From the NCBI GenBank assembly GCA_903892365.1, contig CAITIF010000070.1, positions 1 to 15,225 on the forward strand: DNA of 15,225 nucleotides. Direction: 5' to 3'. Made by a program: the position numbers and the translations under genes. This DNA is from an uncultured Pirellula sp. GTDB lineage: Bacteria; Planctomycetota; Planctomycetia; Pirellulales; Pirellulaceae. Position 1 is the stretch's first letter, and each line of letters starts with the position of its first letter. The notes beneath the pieces are model-generated. The model was not told the DNA's origin, made no database searches, and saw only the letters and a program-made list of their open reading frames with translations. This document shows, piece after piece, positions 8,401 to 14,440 of this stretch.

Positions 8401-9171
8401 TCAAAGGCTTGAAATGTCAAGGATCAAGGAATCGCTAGCCACGATCAGTTCTTGGAGATCGTGGCTGGCGGCTTTTTCGTTCAAGTCGCCCAGCCCCAGC
8501 GGGTCAGAATTCGCAGCTAAAGGGTTGATATGCGTCAGGATAAGACGCTGAACGCCTGCTTTGGTCGCGCTTTCCAGAACGCCCGTGGTCCAGCTGTGCC
8601 CCGTCTTGATGGCCAGTTCGATCCACTCATCCGAAAAGTTGCATTCATGAAGCAACCAATCGACACCTTGAATCTCACGCCAATAGCTAGACTCTGGCGA
8701 TGCGGTAGTATCGGTAACATAGGCAAGAGAGAGGTCTTTTCCCATGAATCGATAGCCAACGCTGCCGCCCGGATGTTCCAAGGGGAACCAACGGCAATGC
8801 GTTTCGCCGATCCAGAATTCCGAACCTAAATCCTCCAAGATGTGCCATTCGATCGGCGGCAAAACGGGGAAAATTGCTTCGGCAAAAAGATGCTTTTGGA
8901 TGGATTGAATCTTGGCTCGTTCGCCGTAGACGTGAACTTTCTTGAGGGATGTGACCGCAACAAAGTCCAACAAGAAGGTCAGCCCAAGAATGTGATCCAA
9001 ATGGGCATGACTGAGCACAATAGAAAATTCGTCGGAATCGATCAGCGATTGGACGCGGAACATGCCGCTTCCGGCATCAAGCATTAAGTTTGCTTCTGGG
9101 ATGAAATAGCAACTCGTGTGCCGCGTTGAACTAGGATGATAACCTGCTGTTCCTAAGCAGTACAACTTCAT
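8401..9171 (-). CDS. MBL-fold hydrolase, RNase Z-like
   Basis: A cytoplasmic metallo-beta-lactamase-fold hydrolase of 256 residues related to ribonuclease Z and its relatives. The N terminus MKLYCLGTAGYHPSS matches the first strand and loop of that group. Metal-binding residues visible in order are His55, His57, Asp59 and His60 in SHAHLDH, His133 in LEHPGGS, Asp154 in YVTDTT and His214 in LTHINP, with GHSW (His192) as a further conserved site. The extended exosite arm of tRNA-processing RNase Z is not evident, so the substrate may be a phosphodiester other than pre-tRNA. A GGAG lies 9 nt before the ATG. It is the middle member of a three-gene minus-strand group. Near its 3' end the coding sequence contains a strong inverted repeat. 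Confidence 0.88.
   Translation of the reverse strand: MKLYCLGTAGYHPSSTRHTSCYFIPEANLMLDAGSGMFRVQSLIDSDEFSIVLSHAHLDHILGLTFLLDFVAVTSLKKVHVYGERAKIQSIQKHLFAEAIFPVLPPIEWHILEDLGSEFWIGETHCRWFPLEHPGGSVGYRFMGKDLSLAYVTDTTASPESSYWREIQGVDWLLHECNFSDEWIELAIKTGHSWTTGVLESATKAGVQRLILTHINPLAANSDPLGLGDLNEKAASHDLQELIVASDSLILDISSL
8433..8477 (+). terminator. Intrinsic-terminator-like hairpin inside the MBL gene, plus orientation
   Basis: Arms of 14 bp at 8433-8446 and 8457-8470 pair with one mismatch around a 10-nt loop, and GCTTTTT follows on the plus strand. The T-run is on the plus side only. It would stop transcripts running antisense to the minus-strand genes, such as read-through from comEC. The structure lies in the last codons of the MBL gene. 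Confidence 0.4.
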
Positions 9172-9180
9172 TCCAACAGG

Positions 9181-9184
9181 CTCC
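9181..9184 (-). promoter_or_regulatory. Ribosome binding site of the MBL-fold hydrolase gene
   Basis: GGAG on the minus strand lies 9 nt before the ATG at 9171 and confirms that start. Confidence 0.5.
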
Positions 9185-9262
9185 GTAGGTTGAATTTGAG
9201 ACAGTCTCTTGTTTGCGGGCAGAGACCATCATAACTCATTCCTAGCGAAGCGGGCGTTCACA

Positions 9263-9517
9263 TCAGTCCCTTCGATATCCCAAGTCGGTCAAAACACTAA
9301 GCATTTCGTCCGTAGTAATGTATCGGCGGCGATATTCTAGTTTGTAGGCATCAATAGCCTCCGCTAGTTCTTTCCCTGCGGAAGAAAGATTGTGATAAGA
9401 ATTTCCGAATTGGCGACGTTCCCCAGTTCCGTTTGCGTTCGCGCTTGTCTGGCGACGGTCCACAAACGGCAACTCGGGTGCCGCAATGGTTGGAAATTCA
9501 GATTGAGCCATGTTCAT
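9263..9517 (-). CDS. Small protein of unknown function, planctomycete-like
   Basis: An 84-residue protein. The N-terminal half is low in order (ELPFVDRRQTSANANGTGERRQFGNSYH). The C-terminal half looks like a compact helical unit, AGKELAEAIDAYKLEYRRRYITTDEMLSVLTDLGYRRD written here as two overlapping pieces: ELAEAIDAYKLEYRRRY and ITTDEMLSVLTDLGYRR. This arrangement, ending in a 'mLsvl..LGYR' pattern, resembles short conserved planctomycete proteins I have seen, but I know of no function. A second ATG follows two codons after the first. It is 91 bp upstream of the MBL gene and reads the same way, so it may head that group. No signal peptide is present. Confidence 0.65.
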   Translation of the reverse strand: MNMAQSEFPTIAAPELPFVDRRQTSANANGTGERRQFGNSYHNLSSAGKELAEAIDAYKLEYRRRYITTDEMLSVLTDLGYRRD

Positions 9518-9724
9518 TGCTTGGAAGCTCTCTTTGGAAATAGGTGTTGGACGAATGGTTTCAAATCCATGCGAAGCGAAAGTTAAAAACCATCCAAACT
9601 CTAAGTCGGCTTCAGTACCTCGCCAAAATTGTTTTTGGAATCTAGGATCAGTGTTCCTAAACCAAGGTCTAGATCTTCGGTCTATTCCAGTTTTCCGGCT
9701 TCCAACTCAAGAAGGGTGTTGTCG

Positions 9725-9752
9725 TTGACGTTAGGGTCTTGCGGGATATACT
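9725..9752 (+). promoter_or_regulatory. Predicted sigma-70 promoter of the Cys-rich exported protein
   Basis: TTGACG at 9725-9730 and TATACT at 9747-9752 match five of six consensus bases each, with a 16-bp spacer. This is the best promoter match in the window. Transcription would begin near 9759, about 60 nt before the TTG start. Confidence 0.55.
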
Positions 9753-9801
9753 GATTACGTGGAGGGCGAGCTGACGACTTTTGCCGGATTGAGATCGCGG
9801 C

Positions 9802-9808
9802 GAGGAAG
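9802..9808 (+). promoter_or_regulatory. Ribosome binding site favouring a TTG start
   Basis: GAGGAAG ends 9 nt before the TTG at 9818. The alternative GTG at 9875 lacks a comparable site. Confidence 0.45.
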
Positions 9809-9817
9809 CTAGTTTCG

Positions 9818-10498
9818 TTGAAGAAGAAAACCGATTCCTTGAGAAAAGGTACTGATTCCTTGAAATCAGGTACCGTGTGGACAAGAGCAACCGCGATGTT
9901 GCTCCTGGTATCGTTCTGCGCCTCTTCCTTACCCATCCCCATTCAATTCTTCGCCCCTCTTGGAATCGATTCTTCTGAATCCTACCCTTGCAAGGGTGGT
10001 GCTTGCGGTTGTAAGTCGGCACGTCAATGTTGGACCAGCTGCTGCTGCAATTCCCCCACCAAACGTGCTGCGTGGGCCAGGAAAAATGGCGTCACTCCCC
10101 CTTCCTACGCCATCCTGGAAGAACCGACCAAGGTAATTCATCATTCCGATGCAGCCCTACGAAAGAAGATTTCTTCGAGCGTTCCGGGCGATTCCTGGTG
10201 TGGGGCCAGCAACAAGAAAGACAAAGAGGCAAACCTGCTTGCATCATGCACTTCCAAAACGAAGGTCCCAGTTGTTCATCGCAAAACCAACAAGAACCTC
10301 GTTTTGACCATGCTCGCCCTGAAGTGCCAAGGCAAAGATTCCGTGTTCACGCATTTGCCCTGGATGGCCCTGTCGATCGAACAGCCGGCCGTTGCTTTGG
10401 AAGACGTGCGGGTGGTGTTCGACCGCCCTCGCGTGAGTGTCTTGACTTCTGTTTCGTTGGATCTGGATCCTCCCCCGCCGAAAGCGACCTTCGCTTAG
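9818..10498 (+). CDS. Cys-rich exported protein of unknown function
   Basis: A 226-residue protein from a TTG start supported by GAGGAAG. A GTG at 9875 (residue 20) would give a more usual signal peptide, MWTRATAMLLLVSFC. The n-region is basic, a hydrophobic stretch covers residues 24-38, and export is likely. A Cys cluster follows at residues 58-77: C58, C63, C65, C71 and the triple C75-C77 in YPCKGGACGC and QCWTSCCC, then AAWARKNGVTPPSY. This 'PC..g.CGC..a.qCW.sCCC......WAr.ngVTPP' pattern recalls a family I associate with planctomycete genomes. The rest carries three more single Cys and no domain I know. The cluster could bind metal or form disulfides. It is followed by the DUF1559 and DUF4198 genes on the same strand. 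Confidence 0.75.
   Translation: MKKKTDSLRKGTDSLKSGTVWTRATAMLLLVSFCASSLPIPIQFFAPLGIDSSESYPCKGGACGCKSARQCWTSCCCNSPTKRAAWARKNGVTPPSYAILEEPTKVIHHSDAALRKKISSSVPGDSWCGASNKKDKEANLLASCTSKTKVPVVHRKTNKNLVLTMLALKCQGKDSVFTHLPWMALSIEQPAVALEDVRVVFDRPRVSVLTSVSLDLDPPPPKATFA
9833..9874 (+). repeat. Two-unit 21-bp tandem repeat with an embedded inverted repeat
   Basis: GATTCCTTGA starts both units, at 9833 and 9854, and the units encode DSLRKGT and DSLKSGT. The segment 9848-9874 is also an imperfect palindrome: GGTACTGATT on the left against AATCAGGTACC on the right, with one extra base. If translation starts at the GTG at 9875 this would be leader DNA directly before the start. Confidence 0.5.
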
Positions 10499-10830
10499 CC
10501 AGGATCTTCTTTTAGGGATCCCTTCTCTAGCAAGGTTGTTGCCATTCCATCGTCTGTTATCGCAGACCGAATGAGTTGCAGCCTGTTCGTAGCCTGCTAG
10601 CAACTGCCGTTCATTGGAACCGGTTCGATATGGCATGCTTGCGCGGAGCTCCACTCGCCCTCCACAAGCGGGTTTGTTTTCCGCATCAAGCATGCCGTTT
10701 CGGATCGCTGAAATGAATTGCAACTTAACTGCTGCTGAATGGCTGCATTCGCATACGGCTGACCACCTTGGATTGCTGTAGGCGGAATCAATCCATTTCT
10801 CCATGACGAATCAATACCCAACCATAGATC
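10499..10830 (+). promoter_or_regulatory. 332-nt gap with several hairpins, possible structured leader of the DUF1559 gene
   Basis: No gene is visible here. Three inverted repeats follow one another. The first is a stem at 10574-10582 and 10596-10605 (9 bp with a 1-nt bulge, 13-nt loop). The second is a perfect 10-bp palindrome, GAACCGGTTC, at 10617-10626. The third is a long stem with GGCATGCTTG at 10632-10641 and its complement at 10687-10696, which extends inward by GCGG pairing after a small bulge. I match it to no known riboswitch. Confidence 0.4.
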
Positions 10831-11919
10831 ATGAATACAACTTTCATTTCACCTCGGAATTTCCGACCACGCCGCGCCTTCACTCTTGTTGAACTCCTTG
10901 TCGTGATTGCCATCATCGGCATTCTTGTGGGGCTGTTGTTGCCCGCGGTACAGGCGGCTCGCGAAGCTGCTCGTCGAATGCAATGCGGCAACAACATTCG
11001 CCAGCTTGCACTTGCCATGCACAACTATGAATCGGCGCATCGACGTCTTCCTACGTTTTGTTCGATCAATACGGGAAACGCAGGCAACTTTTCGATCCAC
11101 TCCAACTTGTTGCCTTTCTTGGAGCAATCGAATTTGCAAAGCACCTTGGATTACAATCAAAGCTTGACGGTAGGCTGTTGCCCAGGAACGCTTCGTCCAC
11201 AGTTTGTTCAACCGGCCAAGACGATCGTAAGTTCGTTCCGATGCCCCAGTGATAACGGCCCCGATCTCTTTGATGTGATCACGCTGAGCGGTCGAGGCCC
11301 AACGGAACAATATGCTGGCAACAATTACCATATCAATACAGGCACGGCGGTTGGTACGTTGTACGACTCTCGGCTTCCTACCGATGGCATTGCGTGGACC
11401 AACTCGCGTCTTCGATTTGCGGATGTAATCGATGGACTGAGTAACACAGCCGCTTTCTCCGAATCGCTGCGCGGACTTGCGACCAATAACGTACCTGCGC
11501 CAACAACCCAGGCCGACCGGTTGCGCACGATGGTCAACGTTGCCTGCGTTTGGTCTTCTTCCTCGGTGCCACCCGCACAAGCGGGATTAGCCAACGGATT
11601 TCAAGCACCGGTTGACCCAAGTCTTTTTGAAACGGCGGTGGTTGCCATCAGTCGTGGCTTCAATGGGCAACGTGGTGGCGGCTGGATCAACGGTCGCGAG
11701 TACTACACAGCCTACAACCATTACCATGCCCCGAACTCGCCTATTCTTGACATGAACACCTGCGGCTATGGAATCTTCGCAGCAAGAAGCCTGCATACGG
11801 GTGGGGTGCATGTTGCTCGCTGTGATGGCAGTGTTGGATTCATCAGCAGTGCGACGGAGCTCGCAGTCTGGCGCGCTTTAGGGACTCGAAATGGCGGCGA
11901 AGTTTCCGCCATCGACTAA
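10831..11919 (+). CDS. DUF1559 domain protein with prepilin-type N-terminal signal
   Basis: A 362-residue pseudopilin-like protein of the large DUF1559 family that is expanded in planctomycetes; its exact role is not established. A basic leader (residues 1-16, ending RPRRA) precedes the cleavage site A16/F17 and the [16 protein letters not shown] helix with the usual Glu at +5. This site has Ala rather than the common Gly at -1. After the helix comes the family signature [17 protein letters not shown]. Near the C terminus lies the H-X9-DG motif, His322 to Asp332-Gly333 in [15 protein letters not shown], and the usual end [11 protein letters not shown]. It would be processed by a prepilin peptidase and anchored in the membrane by its helix. 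It sits between the Cys-rich gene and two DUF4198 genes, all on one strand. There is no Shine-Dalgarno sequence. Confidence 0.93.
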   Translation: MNTTFISPRNFRPRRAFTLVELLVVIAIIGILVGLLLPAVQAAREAARRMQCGNNIRQLALAMHNYESAHRRLPTFCSINTGNAGNFSIHSNLLPFLEQSNLQSTLDYNQSLTVGCCPGTLRPQFVQPAKTIVSSFRCPSDNGPDLFDVITLSGRGPTEQYAGNNYHINTGTAVGTLYDSRLPTDGIAWTNSRLRFADVIDGLSNTAAFSESLRGLATNNVPAPTTQADRLRTMVNVACVWSSSSVPPAQAGLANGFQAPVDPSLFETAVVAISRGFNGQRGGGWINGREYYTAYNHYHAPNSPILDMNTCGYGIFAARSLHTGGVHVARCDGSVGFISSATELAVWRALGTRNGGEVSAID

Positions 11920-11939
11920 CAAAGGGGTCAGGCCTCTTT
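11891..11939 (+). terminator. Two hairpins at the end of the DUF1559 gene
   Basis: ATGGCGG at 11891-11897 pairs perfectly with CCGCCAT at 11906-11912 inside the last codons. Just after the stop, AAAGGGG at 11921-11927 pairs with CCTCTTT at 11933-11939 (one G-T pair, 5-nt loop), followed by a T-containing stretch. It may end or attenuate transcription before the DUF4198 pair. Confidence 0.45.
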
Positions 11940-12027
11940 GATTGGCTTTTGGGCTTGGGCGTATCACAGGCTCTTTGGGCAAATCACGTTTCTTCCATTT
12001 CTAATTTTAAAACGAAAGACATTTTAG

Positions 12028-12822
12028 ATGAAAAGAACATTTTTATTGTTAGCATCGGTTATCGTTGCTCTGACGTCATCTTTGGTGCGAGCGCACGATA
12101 CCTGGGTCCAATCGGGCTCATTGGTAACTCGGTATCAAGACGTAGTGCATATCGATCTGATGTTGGGCAATCACGGCAACAATCACCGCGATTTCAAACT
12201 AGCTAGCAAGATTACCTTAGCTCCTTGCACTTTGGAGATCATTGCCCCCAATGGGTCTCGAACGGATCTCAAGTCCAAAGTGGTCGATATGGGCTCCGCT
12301 GAGAAAGAGGGCTTTTGGACAGCCAAGATGATTGCTGATCAGAAGGGAACCTATCAGGTCGTGCACACTTTGGATACGCTGCATGGCAAGACGCGAGCCA
12401 TCAAGTCGGGGAAGTCGTACTTCATCGCATCCGACCGCTTTGACGCCATTCCCAAAAGTGGAAAAGACCCAGTGCAACCATTAGGCAAAGGCCTTGAATT
12501 CCAGTTGGATACCCCGCTGGAAACGATTGCTGCCAATCGCGAAATCAAGCTTCGAGTCCTTTGGAATGGCAAACCGTTGCCCAATACATCGGTCGCGTTT
12601 GTTCCGCGAGGTGCAAAACTGGCGGAGGACACAGACCCGCAGTTCGAACGTGTCTCGGACGCAGGTGGTTACGTCACCTATACACCCTCCGAAGGTAACT
12701 TTTTACTAGCTGTGACGCATTACGTAGCGGCAGACGAAAAGGGGGAAGGCTACGACAAGACCCACTACGGTGCGACCCTTGTTCTGCCTGTTCCGCAAAC
12801 CCCTTTCACACCCTCGCTCTAA
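12028..12822 (+). CDS. DUF4198 domain periplasmic protein, paralogue 1
   Basis: A 264-residue exported protein of the DUF4198 family, some members of which accompany nickel or cobalt uptake. A signal peptide of about 22 residues ends VRA, which would leave His23 as the mature N terminus (HDTWVQSG). Further histidines that could act as ligands are His41 (VVHIDL), His49 (GNHG), His53 (NNHRDF) and His246 (KTHYGATLVL). Two beta-rich halves are suggested: residues 23-140 and an Ig-like part from about 160 (EIKLRVLWNGKPLPNTSVAF) ending in the family-like FLLAVTHYV. It lies 108 bp after the DUF1559 gene and 55 bp before its paralogue, probably with joint transcription of the pair. Metal binding is inferred from the residue pattern only. 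The start lacks a clear ribosome binding site. Confidence 0.88.
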   Translation: MKRTFLLLASVIVALTSSLVRAHDTWVQSGSLVTRYQDVVHIDLMLGNHGNNHRDFKLASKITLAPCTLEIIAPNGSRTDLKSKVVDMGSAEKEGFWTAKMIADQKGTYQVVHTLDTLHGKTRAIKSGKSYFIASDRFDAIPKSGKDPVQPLGKGLEFQLDTPLETIAANREIKLRVLWNGKPLPNTSVAFVPRGAKLAEDTDPQFERVSDAGGYVTYTPSEGNFLLAVTHYVAADEKGEGYDKTHYGATLVLPVPQTPFTPSL

Positions 12823-12877
12823 TCAGCGACGGGTTCAACCGAGCTACCCTTTCTATTAGCAAAGAAAACTAGACATC

Positions 12878-13702
12878 ATGCGAACTTGCAAGTGCGTCAT
12901 CATCGCGATCGTATTAAGCTGCTGTGGACCCATCTGCCGCGCGCACGATCTTTGGATCGAGCCCTCATGCGCGATGGTGCGCACTGGTGAGAAGGTGCAT
13001 GTCAATTTCAAGTTGGGAAACTGCAATCAAGGACGAAGGGACTTCACGACAAGCGGGCTAATTGATCCGAAGGATACCTTAACCGGAGTTACATTACCGA
13101 CAAGAACATCCATGGATATGGTTCAGAATTTCTATCGCACCGCAAAAGAGGAAACGGAGGGGTATTGGAGCAAGGATCTGTTGATCCAGGAGTCGGGTGT
13201 GACCTGGATTGAGCAGTCGCTTGATCAGATCATTGAACACGATGGTGTGACCATGCGAGGGATTCTTACCGCCAAAGCCTTTGTGATTGGCTGTGATTCT
13301 CTGGACCAGCCGGATTCGACCTTAACCAACGCAACGTTAGATCTACCAATAGAATTGGTTTTGGAGAGTTCGCCCCTACCGAGTCTGGATAGCGGCGCTG
13401 AGATTTGTGTCCGGCTTTTGCGGGACTCCATTCCTCAACGTTCCGTTCAAGTGAGTTTTCTTCCGCAGGGGATCGATCTTCAGACAGAAGACGACGCGTC
13501 TTTTGAACGCGAAACCGATGGAAATGGCATCGCTCGATTCAGACCCGATCGAGCAGGTTTGTTTTTGATCTCGGCGCGTATTCTCGCAACAAACAAGAAC
13601 GCCCGTGGCCCGAAAGAAACCTACTATTCGACTTCGTTGACTCTGCAGGTTACTAATCGAGCCGCTGCGAATGACCGTATCAGCAATGCCTTACCCGACT
13701 AA
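12878..13702 (+). CDS. DUF4198 domain periplasmic protein, paralogue 2
   Basis: A 274-residue exported protein and tandem paralogue of the previous gene. The first 56 residues align without gaps: RAHD falls at 21-24 in both, so cleavage after Ala22 again exposes His23 (HDLWIEPS). His41 (KVHVNF) is kept, but His49 is Cys, His53 is Arg, and the late His of the THY motif is Tyr249 (ETYYSTSLTL). The block F(V/L)P.G......D..FER.(S/T)D..G is shared, as is the closing hydrophobic strand. The signal peptide has four Cys, and further Cys occur in the mature part. The pattern suggests that this copy has lost part of a metal site or changed its ligand set. It shares the operon position of copy 1. Function is inferred from the family. 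Confidence 0.82.
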   Translation: MRTCKCVIIAIVLSCCGPICRAHDLWIEPSCAMVRTGEKVHVNFKLGNCNQGRRDFTTSGLIDPKDTLTGVTLPTRTSMDMVQNFYRTAKEETEGYWSKDLLIQESGVTWIEQSLDQIIEHDGVTMRGILTAKAFVIGCDSLDQPDSTLTNATLDLPIELVLESSPLPSLDSGAEICVRLLRDSIPQRSVQVSFLPQGIDLQTEDDASFERETDGNGIARFRPDRAGLFLISARILATNKNARGPKETYYSTSLTLQVTNRAAANDRISNALPD

Positions 13703-13780
13703 TCTGTTTCGGCTTCGCCACATTTTGAGAAGAATGTCGACTACGCAATCCCAGCAATGTTCGATCAAAAAAAATAACAA

Positions 13781-13817
13781 AACTGAAGATGCCGCGGTGC
13801 TCCGTTGGCATCCAGTT
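13781..13817 (-). terminator. Strong intrinsic terminator in minus orientation
   Basis: AACTG pairs with CAGTT, GATGCC with GGCATC and CGG with CCG around the loop TGCT, 14 bp in all with small internal loops. On the minus strand the stem is followed at once by a T-rich tract containing eight T in a row, as in a classic intrinsic terminator. On the plus strand there is no T-run. No minus-strand gene ends close by. Confidence 0.55.
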
Positions 13818-14003
13818 CTAGGAGTGTGAGAAGTGGATATTGCTTCGGAACTCACGGACGATGCTCCTGCATTGGTTTGACTCTATTGCCGCTGCATGTC
13901 GGCGCGATTATGATCCAACGGTAGTTTCGGATCAATCGCTGGACCTTGTCAAAAACAGCAAGTTCGCAATTGCGTTCCGGAATCCGTTATCAGTTTCTTT
14001 CAT

Positions 14004-14007
14004 GAGG
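14004..14007 (+). promoter_or_regulatory. Ribosome binding site deciding the start of the small Cys-rich gene
   Basis: GAGG lies 9 nt before the ATG at 14017 and favours it over the in-frame ATG at 14002. Confidence 0.45.
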
Positions 14008-14016
14008 TACATCTTG

Positions 14017-14421
14017 ATGTTTCGTAGATTTGCAGTTGGAATAACTCTCGCATTTTGCATGGTTGCTTTCTCGGTCGGATCGTTGCAGGCCCAAAGCCCG
14101 GTTCCCGTTGAGTCATATACTGCAAGGGCGTGCGTCTGGACCATATTTACAGGAGAAGTCTGTGCAGATGGTAGTGGATCCACGCCCGAAGAAGCCCTCG
14201 AAGACGCCTGTAAGAATGCGAACCGTTTATCTGGAGTTGTTTTTTCGCGACCATGTTATACCAAGGATGAATCCATGATGTCGGTATCCTCTTGTGGTTG
14301 TCCCACGGAAAACGTTTGCGTGACGGAAACCATTTGTGCTTCCGAACAGGCAATCTCTGCTTCATGCGGTGCACCCAAACGCGCTCGACTGCAGCTTCTT
14401 CGTCGACGCTGTGGCCGATAA
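14017..14421 (+). CDS. Small secreted Cys-rich protein of unknown function
   Basis: A 134-residue protein whose first 26 residues form a good signal peptide (MFRRFAVGITLAFCMVAFSV, then GSLQAQ before cleavage). An ATG at 14002 would add five residues. The mature part of about 108 residues has ten Cys, an even number that suits disulfide bonding: ACVW, VCAD, DACK, PCYT, SCGCP, VCVT, ICAS, SCGA and RCGR. The segment DGSGSTPEEALEDACKNAN looks like a short helix, similar in feel to small exported proteins with a 'stpeeA...A...C' motif. The end is strongly basic (KRARLQLLRRRCGR). I recognise no family. It follows the DUF4198 pair after 314 bp and converges on the WD40 gene, with 19 bp between the stops. 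Confidence 0.65.
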   Translation: MFRRFAVGITLAFCMVAFSVGSLQAQSPVPVESYTARACVWTIFTGEVCADGSGSTPEEALEDACKNANRLSGVVFSRPCYTKDESMMSVSSCGCPTENVCVTETICASEQAISASCGAPKRARLQLLRRRCGR

Positions 14422-14440
14422 CCTTGGTAAGCCTGAACGT

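Larger units (their letters stand above)
9518..9817. other. Divergent intergenic region (300 bp)
   Basis: The gap separates the minus-strand three-gene group from the plus-strand envelope cluster. It holds the plus-strand promoter at 9725-9752. It also contains an imperfect hairpin at 9633-9663, in which TTGG pairs with CCAA and TAGGA pairs with TCCTA. I see no gene in it. Confidence 0.5.
13703..14016. other. Intergenic region of 314 bp between DUF4198 and the small Cys-rich gene
   Basis: It contains an A-rich tract around 13767-13784, the long hairpin at 13781-13817 and the start region of the next gene. A TTG-initiated extension of the next frame from 13840 is possible, but its 59 residues are not like a signal peptide and I do not believe them. 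Confidence 0.45.

Noticed and set aside
9198..9226. GAGAC/GTCTC palindrome and hairpin in the leader of the MBL gene
   Set aside because: The arms are only 5-6 bp with competing pairings, so it could easily be chance.
10244..10804. 186-codon minus-strand frame across the end of the Cys-rich gene and the leader
   Set aside because: It has no recognisable motif, lacks a start signal, and overlaps a better-supported gene.
10849..11580. 243-codon minus-strand frame opposite the DUF1559 gene
   Set aside because: It is the shadow of a gene with clear family motifs and shows no domain features of its own.
13840..14001. TTG-initiated extension of the small Cys-rich protein
   Set aside because: The extra residues precede a typical signal peptide, and GAGG plus ATG at 14017 is a better start.
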